Counted from the stretch's first letter, positions 1 through 11,250 are shown. The stretch is 64,000 bases of DNA from Plantago ovata (GCA_028274465.1 CM051456.1:67628753-67692752), one strand, 5' to 3'. Numbers and translations: made by a program. The notes: generated by a model from the letters alone, not told the origin.

Positions 1-71
1 GCGTGCACAACATCACTCTAGAGCAAGATGCCAAACCCGTTAGGCAACCTCAGTGAAGGATAAATCCAGCC

Positions 72-2621
72 ATGCAAGAGGTGGTAAAGAAACAAGTGAT
101 CAAGTTGCTAGATGCTGATATGATTTACCCCATTCCTGATAGTCGATGGGTGAGCCCGGTACATGTAGTTCCTAAGAAATCAAGAGTCACGGTGAAAGAG
201 AATGGGAAGGGAGAATTTGTACCGGTTAGGAAGACCACTGGATGGCGGATGCGCATTGACTATAGAAGATTAAATGCCGCCACTGAGAAAGACCACTTCC
301 CTTTACCATTTATAGATGACATGCTAAACCGCCTTGCGGGGCGGAAGTTTTATTGTTTTCTTGATGGTTTATCGGGTTTCTACCAGATTCCGATTGCACC
401 GGAGGATCAGGAGAAGACGACATTCACTTGCCCATTCGGAACATTTGCCTATGGGAGGATGCCATTTGGACTATGCAACGCTCCCGCCACTTTTCAAAGG
501 TGCATGCTTTCTGTTCTCTCTGACATGGTAACTAAATTTGTTGACGTTTTCATGGATGATTTTTCCCTTTTTGGTGATTCGTTTGATGAATGCTTGCAAA
601 GATTAGATCTTGTTTTGAAAAGGTGCATTGAATGCAACTTGACCTTAAGCTGGGAGAAGAGTCATTATATGGTTAGAGAAGGCATTGTTCTAGGGCATGT
701 AGTTTCTGAAAGGGGTATTGAGGTAGACAAGGCTAAGATCGAAATCATTGAAAAACTTCCCCCACCTACTTGTGTGAAAGAATTGCAATCTTTTCTTGGC
801 CATGTAGGTTTTCATAGGAGGTTTATTAAAGATTTTTCGAAAATTGCTAAACCTTTAAGTAGCTTGCTTGCAAAAGATGTGGTTTTCCATTTCTCTAATG
901 AATGCTTAGTTGCTTTTAATACCCTTAAGGAAAAGCTTGTTTCTGCCCCCATTGTTGTGCCGCCTGACTGGAATCTTCCTTTTGAGATTATGTGTGATGC
1001 TTCGAATTTTGCTATGGGTGTTGTTTTATGCCAAAAAGTTGATAAGCAGTATCGTGTGATTTATTATGTTAGTAAGACTCTAGACTCTGCGCAAGTTAAT
1101 TATACAACTACTGAAAAGGAATTTTTAGCTGTTGTTTTTGCTTTACAAAAGTTTAGGTCTTATTTAATTGGCCATCCTGTGAATGTCCATACTGAGCATG
1201 CTGCTTTGAGACATTTGATAGCTAAGCAAGATTCTAAGCCTAGATTAATCCGTTGGGTCCTTTTGCTGCAAGACTTTGATTTGACCATAGTGGATAGAGC
1301 TGGTAGGGAGAATTTAGTAGCAGATCATTTATCTAGAATACCTAATATCCCTGTTGATTCGATACCCATCAATGAGGACCTCCCTGATGAGCACTTAATG
1401 AAAGCTAATGAAGAGCCATGGTATGCAGATATTGTAAACTATTTGGCTATGAATGTTTGCCCCACTAACTTTTCAGCCTCAGACAAGAGAGCTCTTGCCA
1501 AGCGTTGCAGGACTTACATATGGGATGATCCACATCTATTCAAGGAAGGAGCTGATGGGATTCTAAGGAGATGCGTGCCACAAGAAGAGCAACAAAGTGT
1601 GCTGAGCCATTGCCATGAGCTTAATTGTGGGGGACACTATAGTGGGTTGAAAACAGCTCGCAAGGTACTGCAAGCAGGATTTTTCTGGCAAACAATATAC
1701 AAAGATGCTCGAAGTTTTGTGAAGAATTGTGACCCATGTCAACGAGGTGGTAGTATTGGCAAGAAGGATGAAATGCCCCTTCAAGGGAATCTAGTGGTAG
1801 AACCTTTCGATGTATGGGGCATTGATTTCATGGGACCATTTCCATCAAGTAGAGGCTATGTATACATTCTTGTTGCAGTGGATTATGTGACTAAATGGGT
1901 GGAGGCAATTCCTACAAAAACAAATGACGGCGCAGTGGTTATGAAGTTCTTGAAGGAGGTAATATTCTCTAGATTTGGGTGCCCTAGGACAATCATCAGT
2001 GATGGAGGGTCACACTTCGTCAATAGAACGTTTGCCTCCCTTCTTAAGAGATACAGTGTCCACCATAGTGTCGCTACACCATATAATCCACAGACATCGG
2101 GACAAGTCGAAGTCAGCAACCGTCAAATTAAGAAGATCCTGGAACGAGTAGTAAAGCCTAGTAGAAAGGATTGGGCAGGAAAATTGAATGATGCACTTTG
2201 GGCATACAGGACTAGCTACAAGACGGTGATTGGGACCACTCCGTACAGACTTGTGTATGGGAAAGCATGTCATCTTCCCGTAGAACTGGAACACAAGGCA
2301 TATTGGGCTATAAAAGCACTCAATCTTGATATGGGAAAAGCTGGCGAGGAACGATTGTTGCAACTAGATGAGCTTGATGAATTACAACTAGGTGCTTATG
2401 AAAATGCCAAGATCTACAAGGAACGTACTAAGAAGTATCATGATCGTGGTATAGTACGTAAGGAATTGATTCCTGGACAAAAAGCTTTGGTATTTAATTC
2501 TCGCCTTCGACTATTTCCTGGAAAGCTCCGTACTCGTTGGGATGGACCGTACGAAATTATCGAAGTTTCTCCCCATGGAGCTGTATCTTTGATCCAAAGA
2601 CGGGCAATACCTTCAAGGTGA
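72..2621 (+). CDS. pol: Element A pol: RT, RNase H and integrase (849 codons, N-terminal part outside window)
   Basis: This polyprotein would copy element RNA into DNA and integrate it. RT covers about residues 1-240: the first catalytic Asp is in FLDGLSGF near residue 98 and the active-site box is VFMDD near 159-163. RNase H starts near residue 303 ([13 protein letters not shown]) and includes [16 protein letters not shown]. The integrase zinc finger (two His, then NCDPC) is at about 513-560. Catalytic residues lie in GIDFMGPF (~583), IISDGGSHF (~642) and GQVEVSNRQ (~678), the usual D,D-35-E spacing. A GPY-like end ([10 protein letters not shown]) is near 820. The first Met is only where the displayed frame begins; pol homology continues to the window edge. 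The stretch reads without interruption over this span. Confidence 0.92.
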   Translation: MQEVVKKQVIKLLDADMIYPIPDSRWVSPVHVVPKKSRVTVKENGKGEFVPVRKTTGWRMRIDYRRLNAATEKDHFPLPFIDDMLNRLAGRKFYCFLDGLSGFYQIPIAPEDQEKTTFTCPFGTFAYGRMPFGLCNAPATFQRCMLSVLSDMVTKFVDVFMDDFSLFGDSFDECLQRLDLVLKRCIECNLTLSWEKSHYMVREGIVLGHVVSERGIEVDKAKIEIIEKLPPPTCVKELQSFLGHVGFHRRFIKDFSKIAKPLSSLLAKDVVFHFSNECLVAFNTLKEKLVSAPIVVPPDWNLPFEIMCDASNFAMGVVLCQKVDKQYRVIYYVSKTLDSAQVNYTTTEKEFLAVVFALQKFRSYLIGHPVNVHTEHAALRHLIAKQDSKPRLIRWVLLLQDFDLTIVDRAGRENLVADHLSRIPNIPVDSIPINEDLPDEHLMKANEEPWYADIVNYLAMNVCPTNFSASDKRALAKRCRTYIWDDPHLFKEGADGILRRCVPQEEQQSVLSHCHELNCGGHYSGLKTARKVLQAGFFWQTIYKDARSFVKNCDPCQRGGSIGKKDEMPLQGNLVVEPFDVWGIDFMGPFPSSRGYVYILVAVDYVTKWVEAIPTKTNDGAVVMKFLKEVIFSRFGCPRTIISDGGSHFVNRTFASLLKRYSVHHSVATPYNPQTSGQVEVSNRQIKKILERVVKPSRKDWAGKLNDALWAYRTSYKTVIGTTPYRLVYGKACHLPVELEHKAYWAIKALNLDMGKAGEERLLQLDELDELQLGAYENAKIYKERTKKYHDRGIVRKELIPGQKALVFNSRLRLFPGKLRTRWDGPYEIIEVSPHGAVSLIQRRAIPSR

Positions 2622-4240
2622 ATGGCCAGCGAGTGAAGCCATACTTCGAGATATCTAGTGATCAAAGGGAGGTTGATCACCTTGAGCTTACCCTTACCGC
2701 CTCCACTAAAGGTTAGTGTGTTTTGTTGTTTTGTTTTCTCACGAGTTTGGTTGAGTATTATAGGTCACTTATACAAGCATTAGCTCTCACCTTGAATCCA
2801 CTTTCGACGTTCGGGACGAGCGACGACGTTCAGGTTTGGGGAGGAGGTTATCGCTGGTTATCTTTGTACTTATCTTGCTTATGATAAACTCAGTGAAATT
2901 TTTTGCATTTGCACGTTTACTGCTTTCCTAGGATAGTCTTGCATGTTTTATATGGAGTTTATTGCCGAATTTTTTTGAACTTTTTATTGGGTAGATCAAC
3001 TAACTATGCCATTAATCATATGCTTCATCTCTATGAATTTGTTTGAGGTTTTTCTCGATTGGCTTGTGACATTTATGTATTGCACTTAGTTAAGCTTGGT
3101 AGTCTCGACATCACTTAGTGGTGTTTTCTCTACTGCGGTTCACGAAGGCCTTTATAATAGGATGATGCATGTTAGGGTCTTATGGTTGTTTTCCCGAGTA
3201 ATTATGTACCTAAGAGGCAACAAGTCGTCACCATGCTTTGAGATTGCTAAATGCCTAGGAAGGAGGTAGTGTGAGGTTGTGTGATCCTTTGTTTATAACC
3301 TATTCTTCCGAATAGGTTTGGGGAGGGGGTTGCACCATCATTAGATTTGTTTTTCTTTTTTCATTTCTGTGTTGTGAGTTCATTTTTCCTTTTTCGTAAA
3401 TTTTGTACTCCAACCTATTCTTTCGAATAGGTTTGGGGAAGTCGTTTGTGAGTCATTTTATTTCCTTTTCATTGTGCTACTGCTGGCTAAAAAATCAAAA
3501 AAAAAAAAGAAGAGAAAAAGAAAAATTCCAGGAAAAAAAAGAAAAAAAGGAAAAAAGAAACTGGAAAAGAAAAAAAGAAAAAAAAGAAAAGACCCCAAAA
3601 AAGCAAAGAAGGGTCCAAAAAGAAAACCAAATAGCAGTTTAGCAAAGTGTTATGTCTCATTTTCCAATTCTTGTAATGTTCGTAATCGTGTTGTAATTTT
3701 CTATTTTTTGTCTTTTGTTTTTGAGTGTCATCTGTTCTAGACCACCCTCGTCCTTCCTTTCAGGAAGTGGTGAATAGCTTAAGACTTTACTTGAGAGATG
3801 GGTAGAATAGGGGAGTTGTTATCTTTTATAGGGAACCCTCCTTCGTTTGATGAGAGCCAGTACTGGTTCGACCTCTTTGAGGAAAAGTCTTAACTTGGTG
3901 AACAGCAGTAAGTCCTCAGTTTCATAGGCACGGGACAACCATTCGTTTCTTAACATGTTTCATTACGTCGTCACTGACTAGGTCCAAGTAGAGAATGTTA
4001 TGAGAGACTAACTTGTCTTAACATAAGTGCTTATGTGGATGTGTATGAGTCAATCGAGGCATTCTTCAACCTATATTCATGTTTTGATTTATATGGTTCT
4101 TGTTCATATGTTTTTTGATAGATTCAGTAGATTAGTTCATTTTATTTGGCATGAGACTCCATTTTGTGTGTTGCATTGTTTTTTGGATTAGAGTCTAGCT
4201 TAGTTGCTTGAGGACAAGCAAAGGTTCGGTTTGGGGAGTT
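2622..4240 (+). other. Element A 3' untranslated region with hairpin-purine modules
   Basis: No coding capacity is recognised. The motif GGTTTGGGGA(G/A) recurs at about 2833, 3315 and 3430, and again as GGTTTGGGGAG just before the LTR. The copies at 3315 and 3430 each follow a short hairpin (AACCTATTC, loop, GAATAGGTT; 3297-3318 and 3412-3433). An A/G tract runs from about 3489 to 3633. The same order is seen, on the opposite strand, in elements D, F, I and M. The last purine motif abuts the LTR and is the expected plus-strand primer. The roles of the others are unknown. Confidence 0.75.
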
Positions 4241-5493
4241 TGATGAATGTGTATTTTACACTTTCATTTAAGTCTTTTTCACCTATTTTAGCTATCCTCT
4301 TTGTTAATTTAGCTATATTTTAGTGCATTTTATTAGAATAGTGTCACGTTTCCCTTTAGTTTTTATTTTACAGGTTTTGGTTGAAAACGAGGTTTTCCGG
4401 GCAATTATATTGAAGTAGACAAGGAATTGATGTTCCAGAAGCTTAATTGGAGTATCTGAAGGTTTCCGAATAGGATTTGAAGTCTAGGGGTCGAATTTGG
4501 AGGTTAGAAGGCCTCTAGAAGTCAGAAACCGAGTCCAAAAAGGGGAAGAAATCCGAAAACGCGTCGAAAACGCATATTTTCCCGAGTTTTAGTCCCGGGC
4601 GAATCGCCCGGGATGTGGGGCGAATCGCCCCACACCAAGCGAGTCGCCCGGTGTGTGGGGCGCTTCGCCCCACATAAATTCGAAGCCTATATATAGTTGC
4701 TCAGTTTTTCTCCGTTTTTCATACTTTTCCAAACCTTTTCTCTCACCTTTCTCTGTAGTTTTAGGTAGGAACTTCCCAGAGCCTGGTCTGGGGGTTCATA
4801 GCTTAGGAGATACTTTTTCATAGCAGTTTGGAGCTTGTAAGATCGCGATTCTTCGGAGATTGACAACCTTCGGTAACATTGTATCTTACAGTTTTTCTAC
4901 TTATTTTTATATATCTTTCAACATGTTTTCTTCTATGATTTCTGTTGATTGCTTGACAACTATGAGTAGCTAAACTTCTCGTTGGTGATAGTATGTGAAT
5001 TCTTAGCGAAGGGTTAATAATTATGCTAATGGCTATATCGCGCATTATACTCCGTGTTATTGCTTTATTTCTTTGATCTATCTAAATCTCTATCTTCGTA
5101 TTGTTGATTAATTATTGCACACAATTGGACAATTCATTGGTCTTTGACCTATCTAAATCTATATCTTCGTAGTGTTTGATAATTACAACTGGACAATTCA
5201 TTGATCAAAGATCTCCGCGCAAAACCTAGGAATTTATGCATAATTATTAACCCGTTATGCTTTGAAGGACCATACTATCACCAATCTCCATTATCTGTTA
5301 AGAAAAACCTTTGCTAAACGTCTGCTGTTTTATATTCTAAATTAGATTAGATAAAGCTAGTTATAGTCCTTAGAGATCGACACTCGAGGTTATTCTACTG
5401 CTACACTACGGTTTTCGTTGTAGTTGTGAATTGCCTTTGACTAAATAACAAATTTATTTGATACGTTGGAACCCGACAATTCAACGTTCATCA
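4241..5493 (+). repeat. Element A 3' LTR (1253 bp)
   Basis: It starts TGATGAATGTG directly after the purine tract and ends ACGTTCATCA, giving TG...CA ends with a short terminal inverted repeat (TGATGAA/TTCATCA). It holds a GC-rich palindrome cluster (4593-4676), a TATA box (4688-4695) and the conserved R/U5 stretch with CTCGAGGTTATTC. Solo LTR S1 at 46678-47957 shares the same distinctive right end and belongs to the same subfamily, in the opposite orientation. Confidence 0.9.
4593..4695 (+). promoter_or_regulatory. Element A LTR promoter: palindrome cluster and TATA box
   Basis: Four GC-rich palindromic units lie head to tail, three of them 21 nt long and almost perfect. Their centres are GCGAATCGC (twice), GCGAGTCGC and GCGCTTCGC, and their arms read CCCGGG or TGTGGG. 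About 12 bases downstream is TATATATA (4688-4695), the likely core promoter of the element. The palindromes would form stable stems in RNA or DNA or act as paired protein sites. Which of these is true cannot be told from sequence. Confidence 0.7.
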
Positions 5494-6420
5494 GGCGTCT
5501 TCGACTGCTTTTCCGCACTTTTCACACTTCAACAAGCTAAGTTCCTCGATAAGTTGCTCAGTTACTTCGACTGCTTCAAAAGCCCTTTCGATGCGAAGAT
5601 TGTTTTCAGCTTGCCCTGCGTGTGCTAAATCGAAAACATTCTCGATGGCCTTAATTCCTGCGTAAAACGCAAGTTCTTCCTCCTCAATGATATCCTCGTC
5701 TTCAGAATATCCTTCGTATAAGCCTTCAGTTTCGCCCCGATTTGAATTCCTGTTGGCGACTTGACTCGACAATAGCCTCTCAGACTATGCAGATCCGCTG
5801 GCGTACTTTTGAAAGACCTTCACTGCCTCTTCAACTGTACATTCTTCTAATCCTCCACACATCCCATACACTTGAAGCCTAACATCATCTCGTAGACCAC
5901 CAACAAAATACCAAATCAGTTCTCCGTCGTCGAAACGGTGATGGGGGCACTCACGTTTATACAACTCAAAACGTTCGTAGGTGTCACAGAACCGCTCATA
6001 CTCTCCTTGCTTGAAGTGTTCGATCCGACTCCGCAAGGCAATCGTCTCATGGTAAGGCATGAAACGCGCCAAGAACTCCTCTACTACTTGACCCCAGGTT
6101 CTCAAGTGATCCTGGTGCTAACCTTGCTATCCAAATTCTTGGTTGTATCCCAGAGCAAAAAAAAATAATTTCCGGCATAATTGGTCCTCGGTGAACCCCT
6201 TTGCTGGAACTTTTGCTATTTCTTCCTCATAGGATCTGATGAAGCTTAACGGATTCATCCCCACTCCATCTTCGAACCTCGGTATCCTTCTCACTACCGT
6301 ACTTGTTACCTCATACCCCGATAACTCTTATTCCAAGTATATAGCTGACTCTTTCTTGACTTGCGAGAACGTAGGTGTCAAGCGAGCTTTTAAGGTCGTC
6401 ATACCTGAAAATCTGGAACA
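5494..6420 (-). pseudogene. gag: Element B gag region (retrotransposon gag), broken
   Basis: Gag would form the virus-like particle. The readable part matches the plant retrotransposon gag domain: WGQVVEEFLARFMP, then RIEHFKQGEYERFCDTYERF and KRECPHH. The homologous order in element D's gag (WAKVFSAFMEKYFP, then ALERYKDLMNKCPHHG) supports the call. An acidic stretch (EDEDIIEEEELA) follows near 5700. The region lies just downstream of the primer site at 6576 and is cut off at 5494 by A. It is broken and not expected to give a working protein. Confidence 0.75.
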
Positions 6421-6575
6421 GTAGTAACTCAAAACTGAAAATTAGTCTCGTTAGAAATCTCGAAGATCAAGAAAATTTCTGGAAATCACTATAAAATCGA
6501 AAAAGAGTAATATTACTAAGACTAGGAATTGAATGCTAAAAATATAAATAAGCTAAACAGAAAAAAGGAGTATAT

Positions 6576-6593
6576 TCCCCGGCGACGGCGCCA
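6576..6593 (-). other. Element B primer-binding site (tRNA-Asp type)
   Basis: On the minus strand this reads TGGCGCCGTCGCCGGGGA, three bases inside the LTR end. It complements the 3' end of plant tRNA-Asp (GTC) except for one base. The use of tRNA-Asp is typical of Athila/Tat elements. Confidence 0.85.
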
Positions 6594-6596
6594 ATT

Positions 6597-7799
6597 TGAT
6601 GAACCGGAATTTGTCAGATTCTAATTAATCAAATAAATTTGTATTTAGCCAAAGGCAATTCACAACTACAACGAAAACTGTAGTGTAGCAGTAAAATAAC
6701 CTCGAGTGTCGATCTCTAAGGACTATAACTAGCTTTATCTAATCTAACTTAAAATATAAAATCAACAAAGTACTTAGCACAGGTTTTTCTTATCAAATAA
6801 TGGAATTTAGTGATAGTATGATCATCCAAAGCATAGCAGGTTAATAATCATGCATGAAGTACCCGATCGTTTTGCATAGAGATCTTTGACCAATGAATTG
6901 TCCAATTGTGTTCCGTTATTATTCAACACTACGAAGATAGAGGTTTTAGATAGATCAAAGAAATAAAGCAATAACTCAAAGTCTGATTCGCTTTACCGCC
7001 ATCAGCATAATTATTAACCCTTCGCTAAGAAATCACATACTATCACCAACGATAAATTTAGCTACTCATAGATGACATGCAATCAACAGAAATCATAGCA
7101 AGATTGAATGAAAACATGTTGAAAGATAAATAAATATGAATAGAAAAACTGTAAGATACAATGTTACCGAAGGTTGTCAATCTCCGAAGAATCACGATCT
7201 TACAAGATCCAAAACGATAAGAAAAAGTGTCTCCTATGCTAAGAATCCCCAGAACAGGCTCTGGAGAATTCTTACCTAAAACTAATGAGAAAGGTGAGAG
7301 AAAAGGTCTGAGAAAGTATGAAAAAACGGAGAAACTGAGCAACTATATATAGAGGTTCGGCAGGTGTGGGGCGAGTCGCCCCACACACCGGGCGAATAGC
7401 TTGGTGTGGGGCGAACCGCCCCACGTCCCGGACGAATCACCCGGGACCTGCAGTCGGCAGGTGACGCGTTTTCGACGCGTTTTTGGATTTCTTTTCCTTT
7501 TCGGACTCGGTTTTTGCCTTCTAGTGACCTTTTAGCCTTCAGACACGACCCCTATACTTCAAATCCTATCCGGAATCTTCTAGATACTCCAAAAATGCCT
7601 TCGGAACACCAATTCCTCGTCTACTTCAATATAATTGTCCGGAAAACCTCGTTTTTCACCCAAAACCTGTAAAATACAAACTAAAGGGAAACGTGACACT
7701 ATTCTAATAAAATGTACTAAAATATAGCTAAATTAACATAGAGGATAGCTAAATTGGTGAAAAAAGACTCGAATGAAACTGTAAAATACACGTTCATCA
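6597..7799 (-). repeat. Element B 5' LTR (1203 bp)
   Basis: It is bounded by TGATGAACCGG and ACACGTTCATCA. It contains the TATA run near 7344-7352 and, upstream of it in the reading direction, a palindrome cluster (about 7366-7450; GCGAGTCGC, GCGAACCGC). It is very close to the LTRs of element I and belongs to the same subfamily. Confidence 0.9.
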
Positions 7800-8705
7800 G
7801 AGGTCATCAGGCGAAGAGTAGAGGTGTGTCAACAACGTGATCAAACTCTCACTTGTGCTTTAAACACTCAAATCCTTCTATACTCTTTACTGCCTATTGA
7901 TCCGTTCCAAGACTTAAGCTTGAAATAAAAGCTGCTTGTGAAGAAGTAGAACATTCACGGCTAAGAAATTAGTTAAGTTTTCTTTCTTTCGAACAAGAAC
8001 AAGTCTTGACACCAGAAACAATCAAACTTGCTTACTGAAAAAGTATTACAAGTTGTGTTTCTTTAGATAACTTGTTATAGCTGAAAAATTTATATTCAAG
8101 TGATCTCATCCCAAACCTCTCTAACTGATAAACACCCTTTTTCAGCCGTGAAATTCAGGGGGAATTAATCAAGCATAGTGTTGCTGATTATAAGTCCCAA
8201 GTTTGGTGGAGAACAAGGTTACAGTTCTCTAGTTAGGTTGGAAAGGAAGCAATTGTGCTTTGGTTTTAGAAGAATCATTAGTGATAGGATTTGTAAGGAA
8301 CCTCACATCTTATCATAGTGGATTCAGTCCTAGAAAGGAAAAAGTGGATTAGTTGAGAGATTACGCCACTATTAGATACCACTATAAAAGTGTTTGTGTA
8401 ATTTACTTTACCGCACTTAGTTTTCAGCAAGCTACATTTCTCGTACACTGACACTCTGCTCACTTGCTGAAACTAGTACTCTCTGAAAAGCACTTATTGT
8501 AAAAGACTTCCGCACTCTGTTTTTAAGTACCAACAAACTTATTACTGAAAAGTAATAAGTATTTGCTGAGAAAGTTAAGTACCAGCAAAGTCATTACTGA
8601 AAGTAATAAGCACTTGCTCAGAAAGTTTTAAACGATGAAAAGTTTGAAAAGACTATTCACCCCCCTCCCCCTCTAGTCTTTTCTTGTTGTTTAAAGGGAC
8701 CAACA
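7800..8705 (-). repeat. Element C 3' LTR, partial (Sirevirus-like)
   Basis: The likely start on the minus strand is TGTTGGTCCC at 8705. The other end is interrupted by B. LTR L at 59827-60823 is a homologous copy in the opposite orientation and begins at the same point. Inside are two tandem units of about 52 bp (8525-8576, 8577-8627), each with an inverted core around TTACTGAAAAGTAA. The start is an inference from the shared boundary, because no classical polypurine tract is obvious there. Confidence 0.6.
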
Positions 8706-8813
8706 AGAAAGGATCTCTAGATCAGGTAGAGATGTTTCCAAAAGAGCCTGTAAGAGATCATGTTTATCATTAGTACAGGTTAGCAACTTGATTAGAGAAT
8801 TAGAGTCTTTTAC
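8706..8813 (-). other. Short gap between C env-like region and C LTR
   Basis: About 100 bases of element C 3' flank. I see no coding sequence or clear signal. Confidence 0.5.
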
Positions 8814-11182
8814 TCATAAATGAGCTACCTGCTGAGAAGAGGCAGGCTCATTTTGCACACTTGGTTGTGCAGTTTCTATAATCATGTCTTCAGGACCTTG
8901 ATTAGCATCCTGATTTGCAAGTTCCTGTAATAACAACACATGAGAAATAAGTACTAAGTTATGAAAATTAGTTAACTTATCAAAAATAAGTTCTACGTGC
9001 TGAACATGAGGAATTGATTCTGATACAGAAGCTTCAGCATGCTTCTTGCTTGTATCCGTCTCTTGAGAAGTCTGAAAAGAGTTCGAGTTAGCCAAAGATA
9101 ATGATAAAGATAGATTATTTGAATCAACTACCTGTTGAGGTTCAACAACAGTAGATTCAATCCTTGCTGAAGTATCAGCTTCTTCATCATTTCTTTGGAT
9201 CTCTTCCTCAGCAGACTTCTTGGTTTGCTTTGGTTGAGATGCTTGTTCCACATTCTCCCTTGTTTCAGCGGAAACAAGTTGAGTAGAAGAACTTTGACCG
9301 TTTAGCTCTTTTTCGGTCATGAACAATGGCACAGAGACATCTGATCTCTCTTGCACTTCTTGATCCATATCTAATTCTAGATACTTGAGTATATCATGTA
9401 CTTGTTCGTCAGGATTTATGTAGGCGCCCTTGTTCATTTCATCCTCAGCAGCATTGTGTGCGTCGTCGGACGGTCCTTCTTGATGAGTGTCAGCAACCAC
9501 ACTCTTTTCAGCAACATCCTTTTCAGGACTGATTGCTTTTTCAGCAACAGTCAACTTTTCTTTTATTGCTGATTCAGCGACTTTTAACAAGTCTGCTCCC
9601 ACATCACTTTGTGGAGCCATTGTTACCTCATAGAGAGGATGGACTTGTAATTCCTAAGTGTTTGCTGACTCAGTATCATCTTTGTCTTCAGCAGGGTTTG
9701 CATGTCCACTGCTTGGAAGAACTTTTTTCAGCTGCATCACCAGATTGTCTTTGTCTTGCCCTTTTGATGACCTTTTGATCCTCTGGTGTGTCAGGGATTT
9801 CGTCAGAAGATGAGTGATTATCAGCTGAAGGGACTGGGCTACTTGCTTTCGAGCAGTTTTCTTGGTTCTCTTAGCTTTAGTCTTTCCCTTTTTAGCAACT
9901 GTAGCTAAGATATCAGTTGTTTGGTCAACAGCGTTTTCAGCTGTGACTGGAGCTGCACTTTCAACAGTCTTCCTTGTAGTTCTGCGAGTAGTTGTAGTAG
10001 GGACTGAAGAAGAGGTATCAATCACCTTCTTCTTCTCAGCAGCCTCATCTTGATGAGTTGGACTCTTAGCTGAAGAAGTTGCTTTCTCAGCAACCTTGTT
10101 TTCTTGGATGTCTTACTAACATCAGCAGGGGTTGCTGTGTCAGCAAGAGGAGCTTTTGTAGAGGTTTTCCTCTTTCTTGAGCCAACTGCTGAGTGTGCTG
10201 GTGCAGGGATGGCTTGAGCTTGCTTAGCTTTCAGTTCAGTGGTATGCTTTCCCAGCATCCACACGGATTCTATAGGGAGATTTTCCCTAAGGACGAAATC
10301 CATCTTCTGCATGAGGTAGCACAACTTCAGTCCGTAAGATACATTCTCAGCAGGGCATACCAAATTATCCTCAACCGAAAATTTAAACTTTTCAGCATTT
10401 TCTACAAGTTTGTTAAAAATGAACTTAGCCCAATTCAGCTCAGTTTTAACATTGTTGAAGATAATTTTCAGTAAGGGCCATCTTTTCAGCACTATTTGGT
10501 CTATTCCACAAACTTGAGAGTCTACTACTCTAATGAGAAAGAGGCACACTAATTTGAGTGATTCAATTAGGTGTTTTCTTTTGACATTCACTCTGCTGAA
10601 CTTTGCAGGTGCCTCTACCCCATTGACTGATTCAGGATTTCTAACTTGAGCATAGGAGTTAGCAAGGGTCTCTGCATCGCCAGTCACCTCTTCAAATTCT
10701 CCGGTGACTGGAAGCTCAATGTGAGCTGCAATGTCAGTCCATCTCAGGACGACTTGCTTTGACTGAACACTAGTGGTAATCACTTTTTCAGTGACACCAT
10801 TTGCAGTGACAGTGTTTACAACTGCATTGTTGTAAAACTGAAGCACATCAATGGTGCTTAAGCAGGTGGGTGTAGCACTCATGAATTTCATCAGTCCATT
10901 TCTTTCCAGTAAGTCCATCGCTTCTTGTACGACGTCTCCTTCTTCCGAGAGAACATTCATATACTCTCTTAGGGCAGAAGCACCCCATTGCATCTTATCT
11001 TTGAATTTTTCAATGTTTAGATAAGTTCCGTCCATGGGAGATTGTGAAAGTCTGTTATTCACAATCGTAGGTGCTTGTTGTGTAGCAACAGTAGCAGAAG
11101 AGGAGCTTTTTGATTTTTCGGACTTGGATGTTTTTGGATCTTTTTGGGCAGATCTAGATGATCTTTTGGGAGCCATCTTCAC
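8814..11182 (-). pseudogene. Element C env-like (accessory) coding region, broken
   Basis: This is a long coding region between the C pol spacer and the C LTR. The N-terminal part (10022-11182) opens MAPKRSSRSAQK with a Ser/Lys-rich, presumably disordered head. A helical middle follows (YLNIEKFKDKMQWGASALREYMNVL ... VVLRWTDIAAHIELP), then a basic tail (GSRKRKTSTKAP). The left part (8814-10025) is acidic and rich in Ser, Glu and Gln (EEEIQRNDEEADT). Sireviruses carry a poorly conserved env-like reading frame in this position. I see no clear signal peptide or membrane anchor, so a true envelope role is unproven. The region is broken. Confidence 0.5.
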
Positions 11183-11250
11183 TTATATATACAGGGACAA
11201 TGAAATCGCTACAGTAGGCTTTGCAAAAGCAAGTTTTGACCGGAGAGTTG
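11183..11250 (-). other. C leader of env-like region and target repeat of D
   Basis: A short non-coding piece of C. Its last five bases, AGTTG (11246-11250), are duplicated at 33329-33333 on the far side of element D. Confidence 0.8.

Larger units (their letters stand above)
1..5493 (+). mobile_element. Element A: Athila-like Ty3/Gypsy retrotransposon, 3' part
   Basis: The visible parts, in order, are pol (RT, RNase H, integrase), a 1.6-kb 3' untranslated region, a polypurine tract (GGTTTGGGGAG, just before 4241) and a 3' LTR. The order RT-RNase H-integrase marks Ty3/Gypsy. The integrase sequence and the 3' layout resemble the plant Athila group. The 5' LTR, gag and protease lie left of the window. 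A ends inside the gag of element B, so A is the younger of the two. The five bases after A's right end are GGCGT; the matching copy would lie outside the window. This is the only Athila-like element here with RT and integrase, so it or a relative is the likely source of enzymes for D, F and I. Confidence 0.9.
5494..7799 (-). mobile_element. Element B: Athila-like element, 5' end, broken and interrupted by A
   Basis: Read on the minus strand it has a 5' LTR, a tRNA-Asp primer site and a gag region, which A interrupts. The rest of B lies beyond A, left of the window. B itself sits in a Sirevirus-like LTR: the bases after its right end, GAGGT then CATCAGG, continue the sequence seen uninterrupted in LTR L (complement of about 60711-60722). 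GAGGT (7800-7804) is therefore B's likely target repeat. It is broken in several places. Confidence 0.85.

Noticed and set aside
3403-3740. Lys/Glu-rich small protein
   Set aside because: It is the translation of the A/G tract in A's 3' region; the same artefact appears at the homologous tracts in D and F.
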